A DNA stretch of 64,000 nucleotides from NCBI GenBank assembly GCA_933228675.1, contig OW121743.1, positions 20,351,651-20,415,650 of the forward strand, written 5' to 3'. Shown piece by piece: positions 22,401 through 31,476 of the stretch. Below the pieces are notes generated by a model. It saw nothing but the letters and a program-made list of their open reading frames with translations, ran no database searches and was not told the DNA's origin. This stretch comes from Stomorhina lunata (Eukaryota; Arthropoda; Insecta; Diptera; Rhiniidae). Position numbers and translations under genes: made by a program. The stretch's first letter is position 1. Each line of letters opens with the position of its first letter.

Positions 22401-24484
22401 TAATATAGTTCTTATGCTTTACATACATAATGGGATTTATACTACAACTCGTAATTGTATGTAGCACATTTTTGAATAACGATTAAATGATGTATTGCTT
22501 TTTATTAAGAATTTCTTTGGAAATCATATATTATACCAGGAGCTGTAGATTTATAGTATTTGCAACGAATTGAAATTTGTAATTTTTAAGGAAATCTTGT
22601 AGCATACTTTTAGGTATATTTAGAAAAGTTTATTTATTTAAACTGACAACAATTTTGAACTAAAATTTAAATGAATAGTTTTTCTTATTGTATTCTTAGC
22701 GATGTCAACAAACTTCTGAAGTATCATTCTTAATTATATCACTTTGCCTAAATGTATGCTCCACAGTTTTTTAAAATGATTTAAGGGTGTGTTCCATACT
22801 TTCTGGGATTTCTTTGGAAGATATAGATACATAATATAAGATACATTTATACGGCGAATGCATTAGTTAGAGAAGTTTTTCATAGCCTAATATTCAATAA
22901 CCAGTTGCTAGCTGAGTTATGAGGAGAACCGTTTTTTATTTTTGAAAATTTTAACTTTTTTTAAGTGGGTCTGGCCAGGGATCGAACTTGGGACCTCTGG
23001 TATGCTAGACGGATGTCTAATCTGCTATACCATGGCGGTTCACAAGAGACTTTTACCCTTCATTGTCAATTTTAAAATATTAATAAAAATCTTGTTGCAT
23101 GCTTTAAGGTAAATTTAGAAAAGTTGAACGCCATTAAATTAGTGATAATTATTTTGAACTAAAAATAAAATTAATAGCTTTATTCAATGTATTATGAACG
23201 GTTTCATGATAACCTCTACCTTACGAATTGCTTAAGGCAGCACGAATGTTTAATATACAAAAATATTTGGTCAACCTCCTAAAAGCATACAACAGGATGG
23301 AAAAGTTTTTCTCAATGTTACCTAAACGTTTTCTGGAAATCGATAGGTTAATTTTAAGAGTTTCTTAAAGCAAAAAAAATATTAAATATACAGTAATATT
23401 TTGTGGAACTACTAAAAATATGCAATATGATTTCTTAGTTTTCAAGTTTAATTCGTTGCAAATATTATAATGTTTAAAATAAAATAATAATTCTTTACTT
23501 TCTCCCTTCTTCCAGGTCTGCGCCATCCAACATGTCGATGTCTGTATGTTTAACAATGGTAAATTTAAGAATGTAGTAGCCGATACTGACAGTATTACCC
23601 CGCCGCCTGTAGATCAACATGTGGCGCCTGGTAGCACTCTTAATACCACCGTTACTCTAAAGCCTCAACGTGGAGCCACCAAAAACTGGATAGCCCTAGA
23701 AGACACACTCCAAAGAAGCACCGAACCCGATGAAATAACAGCAGATATAGCCGCTTCGGCTCTGCGCACGCCCCACTTCCTAATGCAAGCCAATCATTCA
23801 CCCAATAAATGCTCTAGTCCAGGGGTTCTTATACCGCCCACCGCTTTAACTACATCTATTACACATGCCCCTACCAATAGTGATGAGCGTAATGTGTTTG
23901 CCATCTATGTTTCGTATTATGTCAAGGTAAAATTGACCCTATCGGGTATGGGGGGAGAATTGTCTCTAAAACTGCCCTTTCTATTAGTGCATATCGATGA
24001 AGAGCAGAGATTAAAACATGAAAAGCAAAAGATACATTTAAAGGAAGTGCCCTGTCATAAGAGAAACGGCAAGCCAACAAAGACTAGTGATCCGTGTAAG
24101 GAACCCAGTCAGGAGTATGTTTTACCGGTCAGCCTGGATCGTATAGAATCTTTGGATGCTGACAATGTCCATATAAAGGTAACTCACGTCAGCAGCTGTG
24201 ATGGTGATGGTGTAGTAGTGGCCTCTATACAGGCTGAGGAGGAAGATGAAATTGCTGAAGAGCCTCAGCCCTCGACAAGTTTAGCTTGTCGTCGTCGAAG
24301 ACAATCATTTATGCGCTGTGAGAGTATAGATCATGGTTTAGAGGATGATGTAGTGGATGTTAATAAAACTATCGATTTAGAGCAAGTCTTGCATGTGGCT
24401 CAGGTGCATCATGAATCTCAGGAGGAGGTGGAGGGAGAGGATAAAGAAAAAGCCACAGAAAATACCAGTGATGATAAGTCATGA
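1052..24484 (+). CDS. Arrestin-family protein with long N-terminal and hinge extensions (seven exons)
   Basis: Spliced reading: exons 1052-1455, 1741-1950, 6289-6409, 6603-6750, 9022-9485, 9630-9818 and 23516-24484, giving 2505 nt (834 codons plus TGA). All introns are GT..AG and phases match at every junction. Arrestins are cytosolic adaptors that bind activated receptors and link them to signalling or endocytosis. Visible arrestin signatures, in order: VYKKTSPNCVLTLYL, FVDP and RYGREDEEVMGL in the N-domain; ALLKRLGEGAHPF; VKMGVRVIYR; then DKPFLLQD, ASLDKSW, NDSRKTVRKIR, QHVDVCMFN, SYYVKVKLTLSGMGGELS and LPFLLVH in the C-domain. Typical arrestins have about 400 residues; the excess is a His/Gln/Ser-rich N-terminus (about 134 residues), a Ser-rich hinge insertion (about 130) and an acidic tail with RRRRQS. 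No clathrin box of the LIEF type is evident. The family call is firm. It could be orthologous to an uncharacterised non-visual arrestin-like Drosophila gene (I recall CG32683), but that is unchecked. The start codon is uncertain. Confidence 0.9.
1741..1950 (+). CDS. Exon 2: arrestin N-domain start
   Basis: Follows a pyrimidine-rich acceptor ending TCTATTTCAG and ends at a strong donor, CG|GTAAGT. It encodes the first strands of the arrestin N-domain: VYKKTSPNCVLTLYLPSRE, then ILRGIVFVDP and YRVYAQLTLTFR. These align with the KKASPNxKLTVYL...VDGVVLVDP...TCAFRYGRED region of beta-arrestins. Confidence 0.93.
2136..5944. repeat. 11-bp tandem satellite (TAGTCTAGTCA)n in intron 2
   Basis: About 346 head-to-tail copies of an 11-bp unit spanning 3.8 kb. 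I see no variant unit anywhere inside. Both edges are abrupt: the left begins TAGTCT-TAGTCTAGTCA after AT-rich DNA, and the right stops in mid-unit before GTCCCTTTTCG. It fills 88% of intron 2. Such perfection means very recent expansion or homogenisation, or assembly collapse or padding, so the true copy number is uncertain. Confidence 0.97.
5945..6288 (+). other. Remainder of intron 2
   Basis: Unique AT-rich intronic DNA with a pyrimidine-rich run leading to the acceptor ACTTTCAG at 6288. Nothing else is seen. Confidence 0.6.
6289..6409 (+). CDS. Exon 3: arrestin N-domain, RYGREDEE segment
   Basis: The first base completes the Arg codon begun in exon 2, giving RYGREDEEVMGLRF, one of the most conserved arrestin signatures (RYGREDLDVLGLSF in beta-arrestins). 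The exon ends in phase 0 at CAG|GTAAGA after SPLQ. Confidence 0.93.
6603..6750 (+). CDS. Exon 4: arrestin N-domain, GEGAHPF segment
   Basis: Begins GAAGCTCTT after acceptor TTGAAG. Encodes EALLKRLGEGAHPFTLTL, matching the LLRKLGxxAHPFxFxI arrestin motif, followed by PPSVQLVPA and a GTSYDVRCF stretch like the GVDFEIRAF of beta-arrestins. It ends one base into the Ala codon at AG|GTATGT. Confidence 0.93.
6751..7958 (+). repeat. Intron 4 left part: diverged tandem modules
   Basis: AT-rich intron DNA. From about 7100 it consists of diverged modules of very roughly 170 bp, each with a GCATACTTNTAGGCT-like string (near 7160, 7225, 7341, 7490, 7637, 7835 and again 8232) followed by an ATATTAAATATCCGTTAAAAC-like block. 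No coding signal. Confidence 0.55.
7959..8214. mobile_element. MITE, family M7 (TIR begins TATATCTGTGGCTTGGT)
   Basis: A 256-bp element with about 34-bp imperfect terminal inverted repeats. The left reads TATATCTGTGGCTTGGTGCT and the right is its inverse, ending AAGTCACAGATATA. Related ends occur at 39962/43460 and near 63390-63440. Non-coding. Superfamily not assigned; a TA target site is possible. Confidence 0.75.
8550..8858. mobile_element. MITE, family M (GGGGCCAAA ends), copy 1
   Basis: The left inner TIR (ATCGATCGAAATGTAAG) and right end (GATCGATATCAAATG...GATTTGGCCCT) are inverse-related. The internal strings GCATACTTTTAGGATAATCT, AATGTTTTGAC and ATGTTACACAATATTTTCT recur in copies at 13.1, 24.8-25.2, 39.9/43.9 and 59.4-60.2 kb. 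Roughly 300 bp, non-coding. Confidence 0.7.
9022..9485 (+). CDS. Exon 5: end of N-domain plus Ser-rich hinge insertion
   Basis: Acceptor TTCTCTTAG, donor GAG|GTGAGT, phase 0 end. It starts ADKSDEKFHRRASVKMGVRV, corresponding to the 'SSVRLLIRKVQ' strand of arrestins including the conserved Arg, then leaves the family consensus after VIYRTDVFNHG. The next 130 or so residues are rich in Ser, Thr and His and end in a basic segment (SPKTFRFSNRFGRSKSE). Arrestins have only a short linker here. The insertion is in frame and coding-like. Confidence 0.9.
9630..9818 (+). CDS. Exon 6: arrestin C-domain start
   Basis: Phase 0 at both ends (acceptor AAATTTTAG, donor CGT|GTAAGT). Encodes 63 residues with SAGPQGAVDKPFLLQ, ASLDKSWYTHGEEVCV and NDSRKTVRKIR, matching the GPQP...[20 protein letters not shown]...NNTNKTVKKI block of beta-arrestins. 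Confidence 0.93.
9873..10571 (+). mobile_element. Helentron-like element, family B, copy 1
   Basis: The 5' end reads TTATACCCTTCAACACCATA and forms a local inverted repeat with AAGGGTATTATAAG. The 3' end carries AAGGGTATCG, the short hairpin GGTCG-GGCT-TGACC and CACTTTCTT before a T-run. Its relative is at 62634-63287. The body contains the 'gaaatcggtccacat' type sentences. It is interrupted by a 68-bp structured insert at 10368-10435. It lies in intron 6. Confidence 0.7.
10354..10449. mobile_element. 68-bp structured insert flanked by a 14-bp direct repeat
   Basis: The 14-bp sequence TGCTTAAATATATA occurs at 10354-10367 and 10436-10449 and bounds a 68-bp segment that begins GGTTAGGTTGAAAAGG. 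Inside are two perfect hairpins: GATGCCA/TGGCATC with loop GGAGAG (10384-10403) and GACC-TTCG-GGTC (10415-10426), a classic UUCG tetraloop if transcribed. The repeats look like a target-site duplication, so this resembles retroposition of a small structured RNA. The source RNA is not recognised. Confidence 0.65.
10621..11351. mobile_element. DNA transposon remnant with TGCTATCTAC repeats
   Basis: About 731 bp bounded by 26-bp nearly perfect inverted repeats: left TTTATATTCAAAAAGTGCTA running into TCTACA, right its inverse ending TTTTTGAATATAAA. The motif TGCTATCTAC appears six times: near 10636, 10765, 10792, 11110 and 11163, plus the inverted copy at 11328. No open frame of note. Superfamily not assigned. 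Confidence 0.75.
11414..12692 (+). mobile_element. Helentron-like element, family A, copy 2 (3'-truncated)
   Basis: Starts TTATACCCACCATCAAAAAG and includes the GTCTGTCT microsatellite near 11550-11590, then three or so repeats of the 'tatgtccgtctg...tcag' module. It breaks off after the 'ctatggccacta' block and lacks the terminal hairpin. Lies in intron 6. Confidence 0.75.
12693..13079 (+). other. Intron 6, AT-rich stretch
   Basis: No gene, TIR or clear repeat recognised here. Confidence 0.4.
13080..13371. mobile_element. MITE, family M, copy 2
   Basis: The left inner TIR GCATTCGATTTCGATCGAAA is answered by the right TTCGATCAATATCAAATGCG followed by TTTGACCCCTG. The internal AACTTTTAGGATAATCT and ATGTTACACAAAATTT strings are shared with the other copies. 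About 290 bp. Confidence 0.75.
13372..13951 (+). other. Intron 6: AT-rich approach to the 31-bp array
   Basis: From about 13760 the DNA is made of irregular A/T blocks such as AAGAAATTTTTTTAAAA and TTTTTTTATAAAAAAAG that look like degenerate forms of the neighbouring 31-bp unit. Nothing else is recognised. Confidence 0.5.
13952..20650. repeat. 31-bp tandem satellite with palindromic unit, intron 6
   Basis: About 216 copies of a 31-bp unit over 6.7 kb. Each unit is AGGAAATTTTT-G-AAAAATTTCCT, an 11-bp perfect inverted repeat around one G, followed by ATAAAAAT. Scattered single-base variants occur, such as AAATGTCC, AAATTTTCC, AACAGG, a T-run near 19553 and a shortened unit near 20316. Units degrade at both edges (20505-20650 on the right). 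It is over 85% A+T and can form serial hairpins or cruciforms. Confidence 0.97.
20651..21135 (+). other. Intron 6, AT-rich stretch
   Basis: No gene or recognised element. It resembles the diverged AT-rich intronic modules that follow. Confidence 0.4.
21136..22765. repeat. Perfect-looking 815-bp tandem duplication
   Basis: Units 21136-21950 and 21951-22765 both start GAATAAAATAATCTTTGAAC and end TATGCTCCACA. I found no difference between them on reading. Each unit itself contains three diverged modules with a GCATACTTTNAGGT string (21291, 21493, 21788 and their counterparts 22106, 22308, 22603). A related single module lies at about 23097. Non-coding, within intron 6. Confidence 0.9.
22835..23047 (-). 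mobile_element. tRNA-derived SINE-like repeat X, copy without Helentron insert
   Basis: On the minus strand 23043-22966 reads as a tRNA-like head: GGTATAGCAGATTAGACATC resembles the A box and D-arm of Asp/Glu-type tRNAs, and AAGTTCGATCCCTGG is a B box with a 4/5-paired T stem. After an A/T-rich spacer comes a tail block (CGGTTCTCCTCATAACTCAG, on to GTTAGAGAAG) shared with copies at 29.5 and 36.6 kb. The anticodon arm does not fold well, so this is a repeat rather than a working tRNA. Confidence 0.7.
23048..23515 (+). other. End of intron 6
   Basis: AT-rich intron with one more GCATGCTTTAAGGTAAATTT module near 23097 and a good pyrimidine tract (TTTCTCCCTTCTTCCAG) before exon 7. Confidence 0.6.
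23516..24484 (+). CDS. Exon 7: arrestin C-domain and acidic C-terminal tail
   Basis: Encodes VCAIQHVDVCMFNNGKFKN (arrestin VRQYADICLFNTAQYK), VAPGSTLNTTVTLKP, then a diverged loop region around WIALEDTLQRSTEPDEI where arrestins have the LALDGKLKHEDTNLAS gate loop, and SYYVKVKLTLSGMGGELS with LPFLLVHIDEE. The last 150 or so residues form a Ser- and Glu/Asp-rich tail including the basophilic site RRRRQSFMR. Stop TGA is at 24482-24484. The gate-loop change suggests altered receptor or phosphate sensing (inference). Confidence 0.93.
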   Translation, partial: VCAIQHVDVCMFNNGKFKNVVADTDSITPPPVDQHVAPGSTLNTTVTLKPQRGATKNWIALEDTLQRSTEPDEITADIAASALRTPHFLMQANHSPNKCSSPGVLIPPTALTTSITHAPTNSDERNVFAIYVSYYVKVKLTLSGMGGELSLKLPFLLVHIDEEQRLKHEKQKIHLKEVPCHKRNGKPTKTSDPCKEPSQEYVLPVSLDRIESLDADNVHIKVTHVSSCDGDGVVVASIQAEEEDEIAEEPQPSTSLACRRRRQSFMRCESIDHGLEDDVVDVNKTIDLEQVLHVAQVHHESQEEVEGEDKEKATENTSDDKS

Positions 24485-24815
24485 GGTAGTGATGGTTTAT
24501 ATGACAAAACCTGAAAGTATTTATGGTCGAAATTTTATAGACATCCAAATGGATGACATGAGGATGATAGTTGATAAAGACAAGATTCAAGATGGTAAAC
24601 TATAATGTTTAAAACAGGGGCTTAATCACTAAATTCGAAATCTTTCAAAAATTATTAGCTTTTGGCAAAAATCTGAAAGCATAGTCTTGGGATTTTCCGA
24701 TAACTATATAGGACTTCTCTCTTTTTTAAGCAAAGTTATTTCACTTTGCTCCTTAAAGTATGCTTTAAATAAAATTACTGTCAAAAAGTATGCTATAAAT
24801 ATCTATCGATATAAA
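24485..24815 (+). promoter_or_regulatory. 3' UTR with poly(A) signal candidate
   Basis: An AATAAA hexamer at 24768-24773 lies about 285 bases after the stop codon of the arrestin-like gene and is the first good polyadenylation signal. The stretch is otherwise AT-rich with CTTTAAAGTATGCT-like strings. No other gene. Confidence 0.5.
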
Positions 24816-25152
24816 ATTCGATAATTAGTCCCCAAAGGCCTAATCAATGGTCTCAATTTCGGTCTAAGTCTAATTATTAAAAAAAATTGTATAGAATACT
24901 TTTAGGAAACAGAATAACTTATAAGATTACTTTAGTTTATTAAATTGTATACTTACTTACCAAAAGATGACCAATAGTGAAAAAAGTTTAATTTCAACTA
25001 TGTATAGCATATATTTGTGCAGACAAACAGACATATGTTTTTAGATATCGAATTTTATTAACAGAACTTATTATGAGTATCCCTAAACTATGCTAGAGAA
25101 TATTTCCTAAGATGTCTGTGTTTTTGATTGATATGGAATGTGGTGATTTTAC
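24816..25152. mobile_element. MITE, family M, diverged copy 3
   Basis: The right half (GTTTTTAGATATCGAATTTT, ATATTTCCTAAGATGTCTG, then GTGGTGATTTTACTCC) lines up with the right half of copies 1 and 2; the left half is weaker (AATACTTTTAGGAA near 24890). An old, decayed copy. Confidence 0.5.
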
Positions 25153-25198
25153 TCCAGACTTTGTAAAGGTATTAATAATCTAAAATAATTCTAATTAT

Positions 25199-25449
25199 AA
25201 CGAGCCATAACCGCCATAAGGGCTTAAGCGACATGATGGACAATTTTCATTTTATTATTAAAATTTATTATTCATGATCATCTGTATCATCTCACAAAAT
25301 ATCAGGGCAGTAGATTTTTCAGTTATGATTTTACAGCAAAAACAATAAAGACTTAAGTACAATTCACTGTCCAAAGATATTTTAAAAAATGGTTCTCCTG
25401 TAAATTTTAGTTTTTGGGGCTTGAGTCTTTCTGGCGGTTAGGGCTCGAT
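25199..25449. mobile_element. MITE with CGAGCC...TAACCGCC ends
   Basis: About 250 bp. Left end CGAGCCATAACCGCCATAAG, right end CTGGCGGTTAGGGCTCG; the inverse-complement match runs about 30 bases with mismatches. Flanked by ATAA/ATATAA, consistent with a TA target. Non-coding. Confidence 0.7.
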
Positions 25450-25816
25450 ATAATTAAAAAAAAACTTCTGTTAAATGTTGAAATGTGTGATTTCAGTTTT
25501 TTTCATTACGGCAAATTATTATTTCTAAATTTGTAATAAAAAAATAATCTAAACTATAATAAATGTGATAATTGTTTGGAAATGGTAAAAATATGTACTA
25601 ACTCATGTTGAATATTTATTTTTGTGTGAAAAGGTAAGTAGATGGTTATACACAATAAAGGGTCTTATAAGAAGGATTTCTATACTTTTACAGTTGACAA
25701 AGTGCTTCTTGTTGAAGCTATATAGGTCAAAATAGTTCTCGTTTATTTCTAAACAAAAAAAAAAGTTCATATTTAGAACGATACCAATTCAATTAAGATT
25801 CAAGATCGATCTAATA
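25450..25816. other. Intergenic AT-rich stretch
   Basis: Nothing recognised. It ends at the TA target dinucleotide of the mariner element. Confidence 0.4.
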
Positions 25817-25890
25817 CGAGGGCGGTTCGGAAACTTCTTAGCCTACCAATGACAGAGAATAGTTAGTTTTTCAAAAATATTTTTATTTTT

Positions 25891-27102
<1,212 letters not shown>

Positions 27103-27103
27103 T

Positions 27104-28102
27104 CAATATAGTCTCCTGAAACTTCAATACACTTAGTCCAACGCTTTTCTAGCAATTCTATCCCTTGATTAAAATAGTTTTCTCAAGGTCTTCAAAATAG
27201 TGATTTACAGCTGTAATTACATCTTCATTTGAGGTAAAACGCTTGCCAGCAAGGAATTTTTTTAGATTTGGGAACAGGTAAAAGTCACTGGGAGCTAAAT
27301 GAGGAGAACAAGGTGGGTGGTCAAGCAACTCGTACTTTAATTCGTTGATTTTAGCCATCGTTAAAACACTCTTGTGCGCTGGTGCGTTATCTTGATGAAA
27401 AATTATTTTTTTTGTGTTGTAAGCCAGGACGTTTTTCTCGAATTTGTACATTTAATTGATCCAAAAGGCTGCAATAGTACTCTGAATTTATTGTTTTACC
27501 CTTTTGCAGTTAGTCAATCAATAAAATACCTTTGAAGTCCCAAACCTTACCAGCCGATTGAATTGCTTTTGCCTTCTTTGGGGCACTTCCTCCAGCTTCA
27601 GTCCATTGTTTTGTCTCTGGAGTATAGTGGTGGATCCATGTCTCATCAACAGTTATGAAACGACGCTTAAAATCAATTTTATTACGCTTAAAACAAGCTT
27701 GAGAAATGTTCATTCTTATGCGTTTTTGGTCGACTGTTAGCAAATGCGCCACCCATCTTGCAGAAAGCTTTTTCATCTGTAGTTCTTCATGCAAAATGAA
27801 ATGGACTCGATCATTTGAAATGATATTAGCTATTTCACGCACTTTTATTCGTCGATTATTTAATACCATATCATGCACTTTGGCTACAATTTATGTTGTT
27901 GTGGCTGTTTTTGGACATCCACTACGTGGTTCATCTTCAATGCTTGTACGACCACGTTTAAATTCAGCAACCCAATTTTTTTCATGTTGCATATAAAGGA
28001 GCACTTTCACCTAACACATTCACCGTATCATTATGAATTTCTTGTCCCGATAAACCTTTTTTTAAAATATTTAATGACACCACGTATTTCTAATTTTTCC
28101 AT
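27104..28102 (-). pseudogene. mariner transposase, broken
   Basis: DD34D transposase that would cut and paste the surrounding mariner. Reading on the minus strand from a Met at 28102, the N-terminus (MEKLEIRGVIKYF) is followed by frameshifts and a stop. A long block (MHDMVLNNRRIKVREIANI, then the FITVDETWIHHYTPETKQW motif with the first Asp) lies at 27878-27510. The last block has HQDNAPAH (second Asp) and SPHLAPSDFYLFPNLKKF; the final catalytic Asp in APSD is kept, while the earlier SPDL Asp is His. Frameshifts near 27500 and the C-terminal Helentron insertion make it non-functional. Confidence 0.9.
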
Positions 28103-28280
28103 TGTAAAAAATAGCGAATGCGTCTTTTGTGAACACCTGTTTCTATACGAAGGAGTTACCAGATCGAAACAAAATTTAACATGTGTTTATAGCAGAGATG
28201 GAAGTTTCCAAAACACTTAACTTTTTTCAGTTTGTACCACGCTTTTTGTGCTAGGCTAAGGAGTTTACGAACCGCCTACG

Positions 28281-28439
28281 TACATATCATTCATTCTTTG
28301 GTAGGGATTAGAAGCTTTTAACATTAGCAGTCCGTGCTAGTATCAGGTCGGCGCTACAAGCCATACATCTTATTCCTTATGGGATTTTATGCAGAAGAGA
28401 GGTGATGTAAACTAGACAGTGAAATCATGCGATTTGTCC
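28281..28439. other. Short intergenic stretch
   Basis: Between mariner and the non-LTR fragment; it may be the 3' UTR of that retroelement, since the element runs right to left. Confidence 0.3.
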
Positions 28440-29430
28440 TTGTTAGACTCAGGGGATACCCCTATAAATGTGTTGGATTGTGTTGATGTTAGGAAATAAA
28501 GGATTGGGTAGGAAGAAAGAGGGGATAGTGTTTATGGATATTTGATTTGAATCGCTGTATATTGTATTGGTATGGAAAGACATAATCAGAAAGTGAATTC
28601 CACATTCAAATAGTTCGAATGAATTTTCTTTGTAATAACAAAAGGGTGCGCTTTGTTTGCTAAACGCATTTTTCGTCTAAAAATATGTGCACATATTTGG
28701 AATAAGACTACGTATGTCGTCAGAGCATTTACCATGGTAATATCTATAAAACAATGAAAGGCACCCCACGTTTCGACGATGTTTGAGTGTATTTAATGAT
28801 TCACAGATAAAGCTATCACCAATTAGGTCAATGGCTCGCCTTTGAACACGATCCAACATTTTATGACTAGAGCGTGCAGGACCACACAAACGTGAGAGTT
28901 GTACTCCATTTTTTGACGTTTATACATCGTATATATCCGGAATAAGTCGGCTGGTGAGAAATATATTCTAGATCATCTCAAAAAACCTAAGCATTTAAAT
29001 GACTCTTTTGACACGTCAAAAACATGTTGATTCCACCGGATATCAAACTGTATTTTTATACCGAGCATAGAAAGGGAGTCGGTTAGTTGGATAGTTGTGT
29101 CACCCATTCGAAGGTTAGAAAAAGGTAAGTTTACGAATCGCTTATGAGTTAATAAACAACATTGAGTTTAAAGGGAATTGAAGTCAACCATATTTTCATT
29201 GCCGCATGTGTACATTATATCAAGGTCACGATTGAGCGATTCATTTATTCTAAATCTGGAAAGATTGACTTCGGAGGTGAGTGGTCGCCGATTGGAAGAA
29301 TATGAGTGACTGATATTAATGTCATCCGCGAATGAGTAAATTGGGTTAGAAGTAATTTCTAGTAAATCATTCATGAATATTAAAATAATGTTGTTGATAA
29401 AACTGAACCCTAAGGGACAGCAGAATTTAG
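28440..29430 (-). pseudogene. Non-LTR retrotransposon reverse transcriptase remnant (jockey/CR1-like)
   Basis: On the minus strand the C-terminal half of a reverse transcriptase is legible. Near 29405 is a VP*GSVLS block, where CAG of the usual PQGS has become TAG. NDLLEITSNPIYSFADD contains the catalytic FADD motif (29374-29168). LRMGDTTIQLTDSLSMLGI and the post-RT MLDRVQRRAIDLIGD and CLSLFYRYYHGKCS blocks (28889-28677) follow. Several frameshifts and stops separate the blocks. It is 5'-truncated, as is usual for this class. Confidence 0.85.
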
Positions 29431-29479
29431 TAATCGGCTACTAACAACGATCATCAAATATTAACAAATACATACATAA

Positions 29480-31476
29480 TTTCCACGACATTCCAATTGG
29501 AACTTCCCTCAGACAATGAGCCGCATCTGATTCTATTTAGACTCATTGAAAGAGACCTACGTTTTAGCTCCGGCTCCGAATGGCAAATGCATAAGTTAGA
29601 GAAGTTTTATATAGCATGATACTCAATAACCAGTGGCTAGCTGAGTTATGAGGTGAACCGCTTTTTTATACCCACCATCAAAAAGAATGGGGGGTATATT
29701 GACATTGTCATTCCGTTTGTAATTTCCTTAATATTGGCCCAAAAATCAAAAACGATATATATTCTGAATCCTTATGAAATGTCCGTCTGTCTGCCCGTCT
29801 GTCTGTCTGTTGTCTGTTGAAATCACGATAACACCTAAACGAAAGGAGCTAGCTCAATGAAACTTAGTAAAAATATTCTTCATCACTGAGGAAATTTTGG
29901 TATTGAAATTGGACAAAATCGGTTAACATTTGACCATAGCTCCCCTATGACCTCGCCTACGCAAACAAATGACAAACTATATTAGTTATGATGGTATATA
30001 GAAGTTTTGCATAAGCCCCAGGCAGCATATAAAATTTCATTAAAATCGGTTAACATTTAGTCATAGCTCCCATACAAAAAACTTATGGAAACAGCCAAAA
30101 TTTCACCTAAAATACACTTAAATGTCAATAAAACTATAACAGATATAACCACTAAATTTAGCACGAATAGGTCTTATGTCAATGCCAACCAGTGTGCAAA
30201 ATTTTGTCACAATCGGTCACCCTTTGACCATAGCTCCCATATAAAAAACTTACGGAAACACAAAAATACAAAAAGAAAAGGTGGTTTATGTCCGTCTGTC
30301 CGTCAGATTAAAGCTCGATAGCGCCTTAACGAAAAGGGCTACAGCAACAAAATTTTACAAAAGGAAGTCTTATATGAATGCCAGCCAGTGTGCAAAATTT
30401 TGTTACAATCGGCTACTATTTGACTATAGCTCCCATGTAAAAAACTTACAGAAACACAAAAATACAATAAGAAAACACGGTTTATGTCCGTCTATCCGTC
30501 AGAGAAAAGCGCGATAGCTCCTTAACTACAAGAGCTAGAGAGCCAAATTTAGGAATAATATTTTCGATATAGAAATTGTGTGCTAAAAATGGGTAAAATC
30601 GGTTCACATTTAGTTAGAGATCCCATATAACCCTGCCCCGGGAATCACATTTATGCTGACAAATTGAATAAAATTGTAAACTCTATGACTACTACATTTA
30701 GACCAGAGAAGTTTTGTGCAATTTTCAGTCATTATGTCAAATTTTATGGGAATCGGTCCATTTTTGACCATAGCTTTCATATAAAAACCGCTCCCGGTAA
30801 CCACTAAAATGCCAAAAACGCCATTTAAATGCTATTAAATTTAAAACTATGTCAAGTATGGTCACTAAATTTTGCACAAATAAACTTTATATTAATACCA
30901 GCCAGTATGTAAAATTTTGTAGCAATCGGTCAACATTTGCGTATAGTTCTTATATATATAACATCCCCTTTTTATATCTACCATCAAAAAGATTTGGAGG
31001 TACATTCAGTATATTAAGATTGCGTCTATCAATCAATGTTAGGTCCAGACTTTATACACGGTAGATGCATTAGGAATTCCTTACAAAATATATGAACCTG
31101 CCGTGTTGCTATCAACGTGTTTATGGCAAAATGAAACAACTTATTAATGTAAAACTATATTCGGTTATGGAACAGCATTTTGTCCAAGGTAAATACTGGG
31201 AAACCACTTAGGTACTTATAATGTTGAACTATAGGTACTATACCACTGCAACCGAATTTAGTCCAAATATATTACCAACAATACCACATTTGGTCAACAT
31301 TTTAAATTAGCTGCACTCTCGTACAACTTGATGGTGGGTATACAAGATTCGGCACAGCCGAATATAACTCTCTTACTTGTTTTAATTTATTTTTTTTATG
31401 TGGGTATGGCTGGGAATCGAACTTGCGACCTCTGGTATGCTAGGCGGATGACTAACCTGCTATAACACAGCGGTTC
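29480..31476 (-). mobile_element. Composite: SINE-like repeat X with internal family A element, copy 1
   Basis: Repeat X surrounds the Helentron-like copy at 29666-31381. On the left is its tail block (GTGGCTAGCTGAGTTATGAG, ending GAACCGCTTTT). On the right is a T-rich spacer (TTAATTTATTTTTTTT) and the tRNA-like head, inverted, at 31400-31476 (GGGAATCGAACTTGCGACC). The same junctions recur at 34.6-36.7 kb, and the copy at 22.9 kb lacks the insert. Confidence 0.75.
29666..31381 (+). mobile_element. Helentron-like element, family A, copy 3 (full ends)
   Basis: 5' TTATACCCACCATCAAAAAG; 3' TTGATGGTGGGTATACAAG, hairpin ATTCGGC-ACA-GCCGAAT, then CTCTTACTTGTT. Length about 1.7 kb. It contains tandem modules each holding 'tatgtccgtctg...cgtcag' and 'gctcccatataaaaaactta' strings. 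Short open frames inside are shadows of these modules. Confidence 0.85.

Noticed and set aside
22966..23043. Functional tRNA gene
   Set aside because: A and B boxes are recognisable, but anticodon and acceptor stems do not pair and the sequence recurs with a SINE-like tail.
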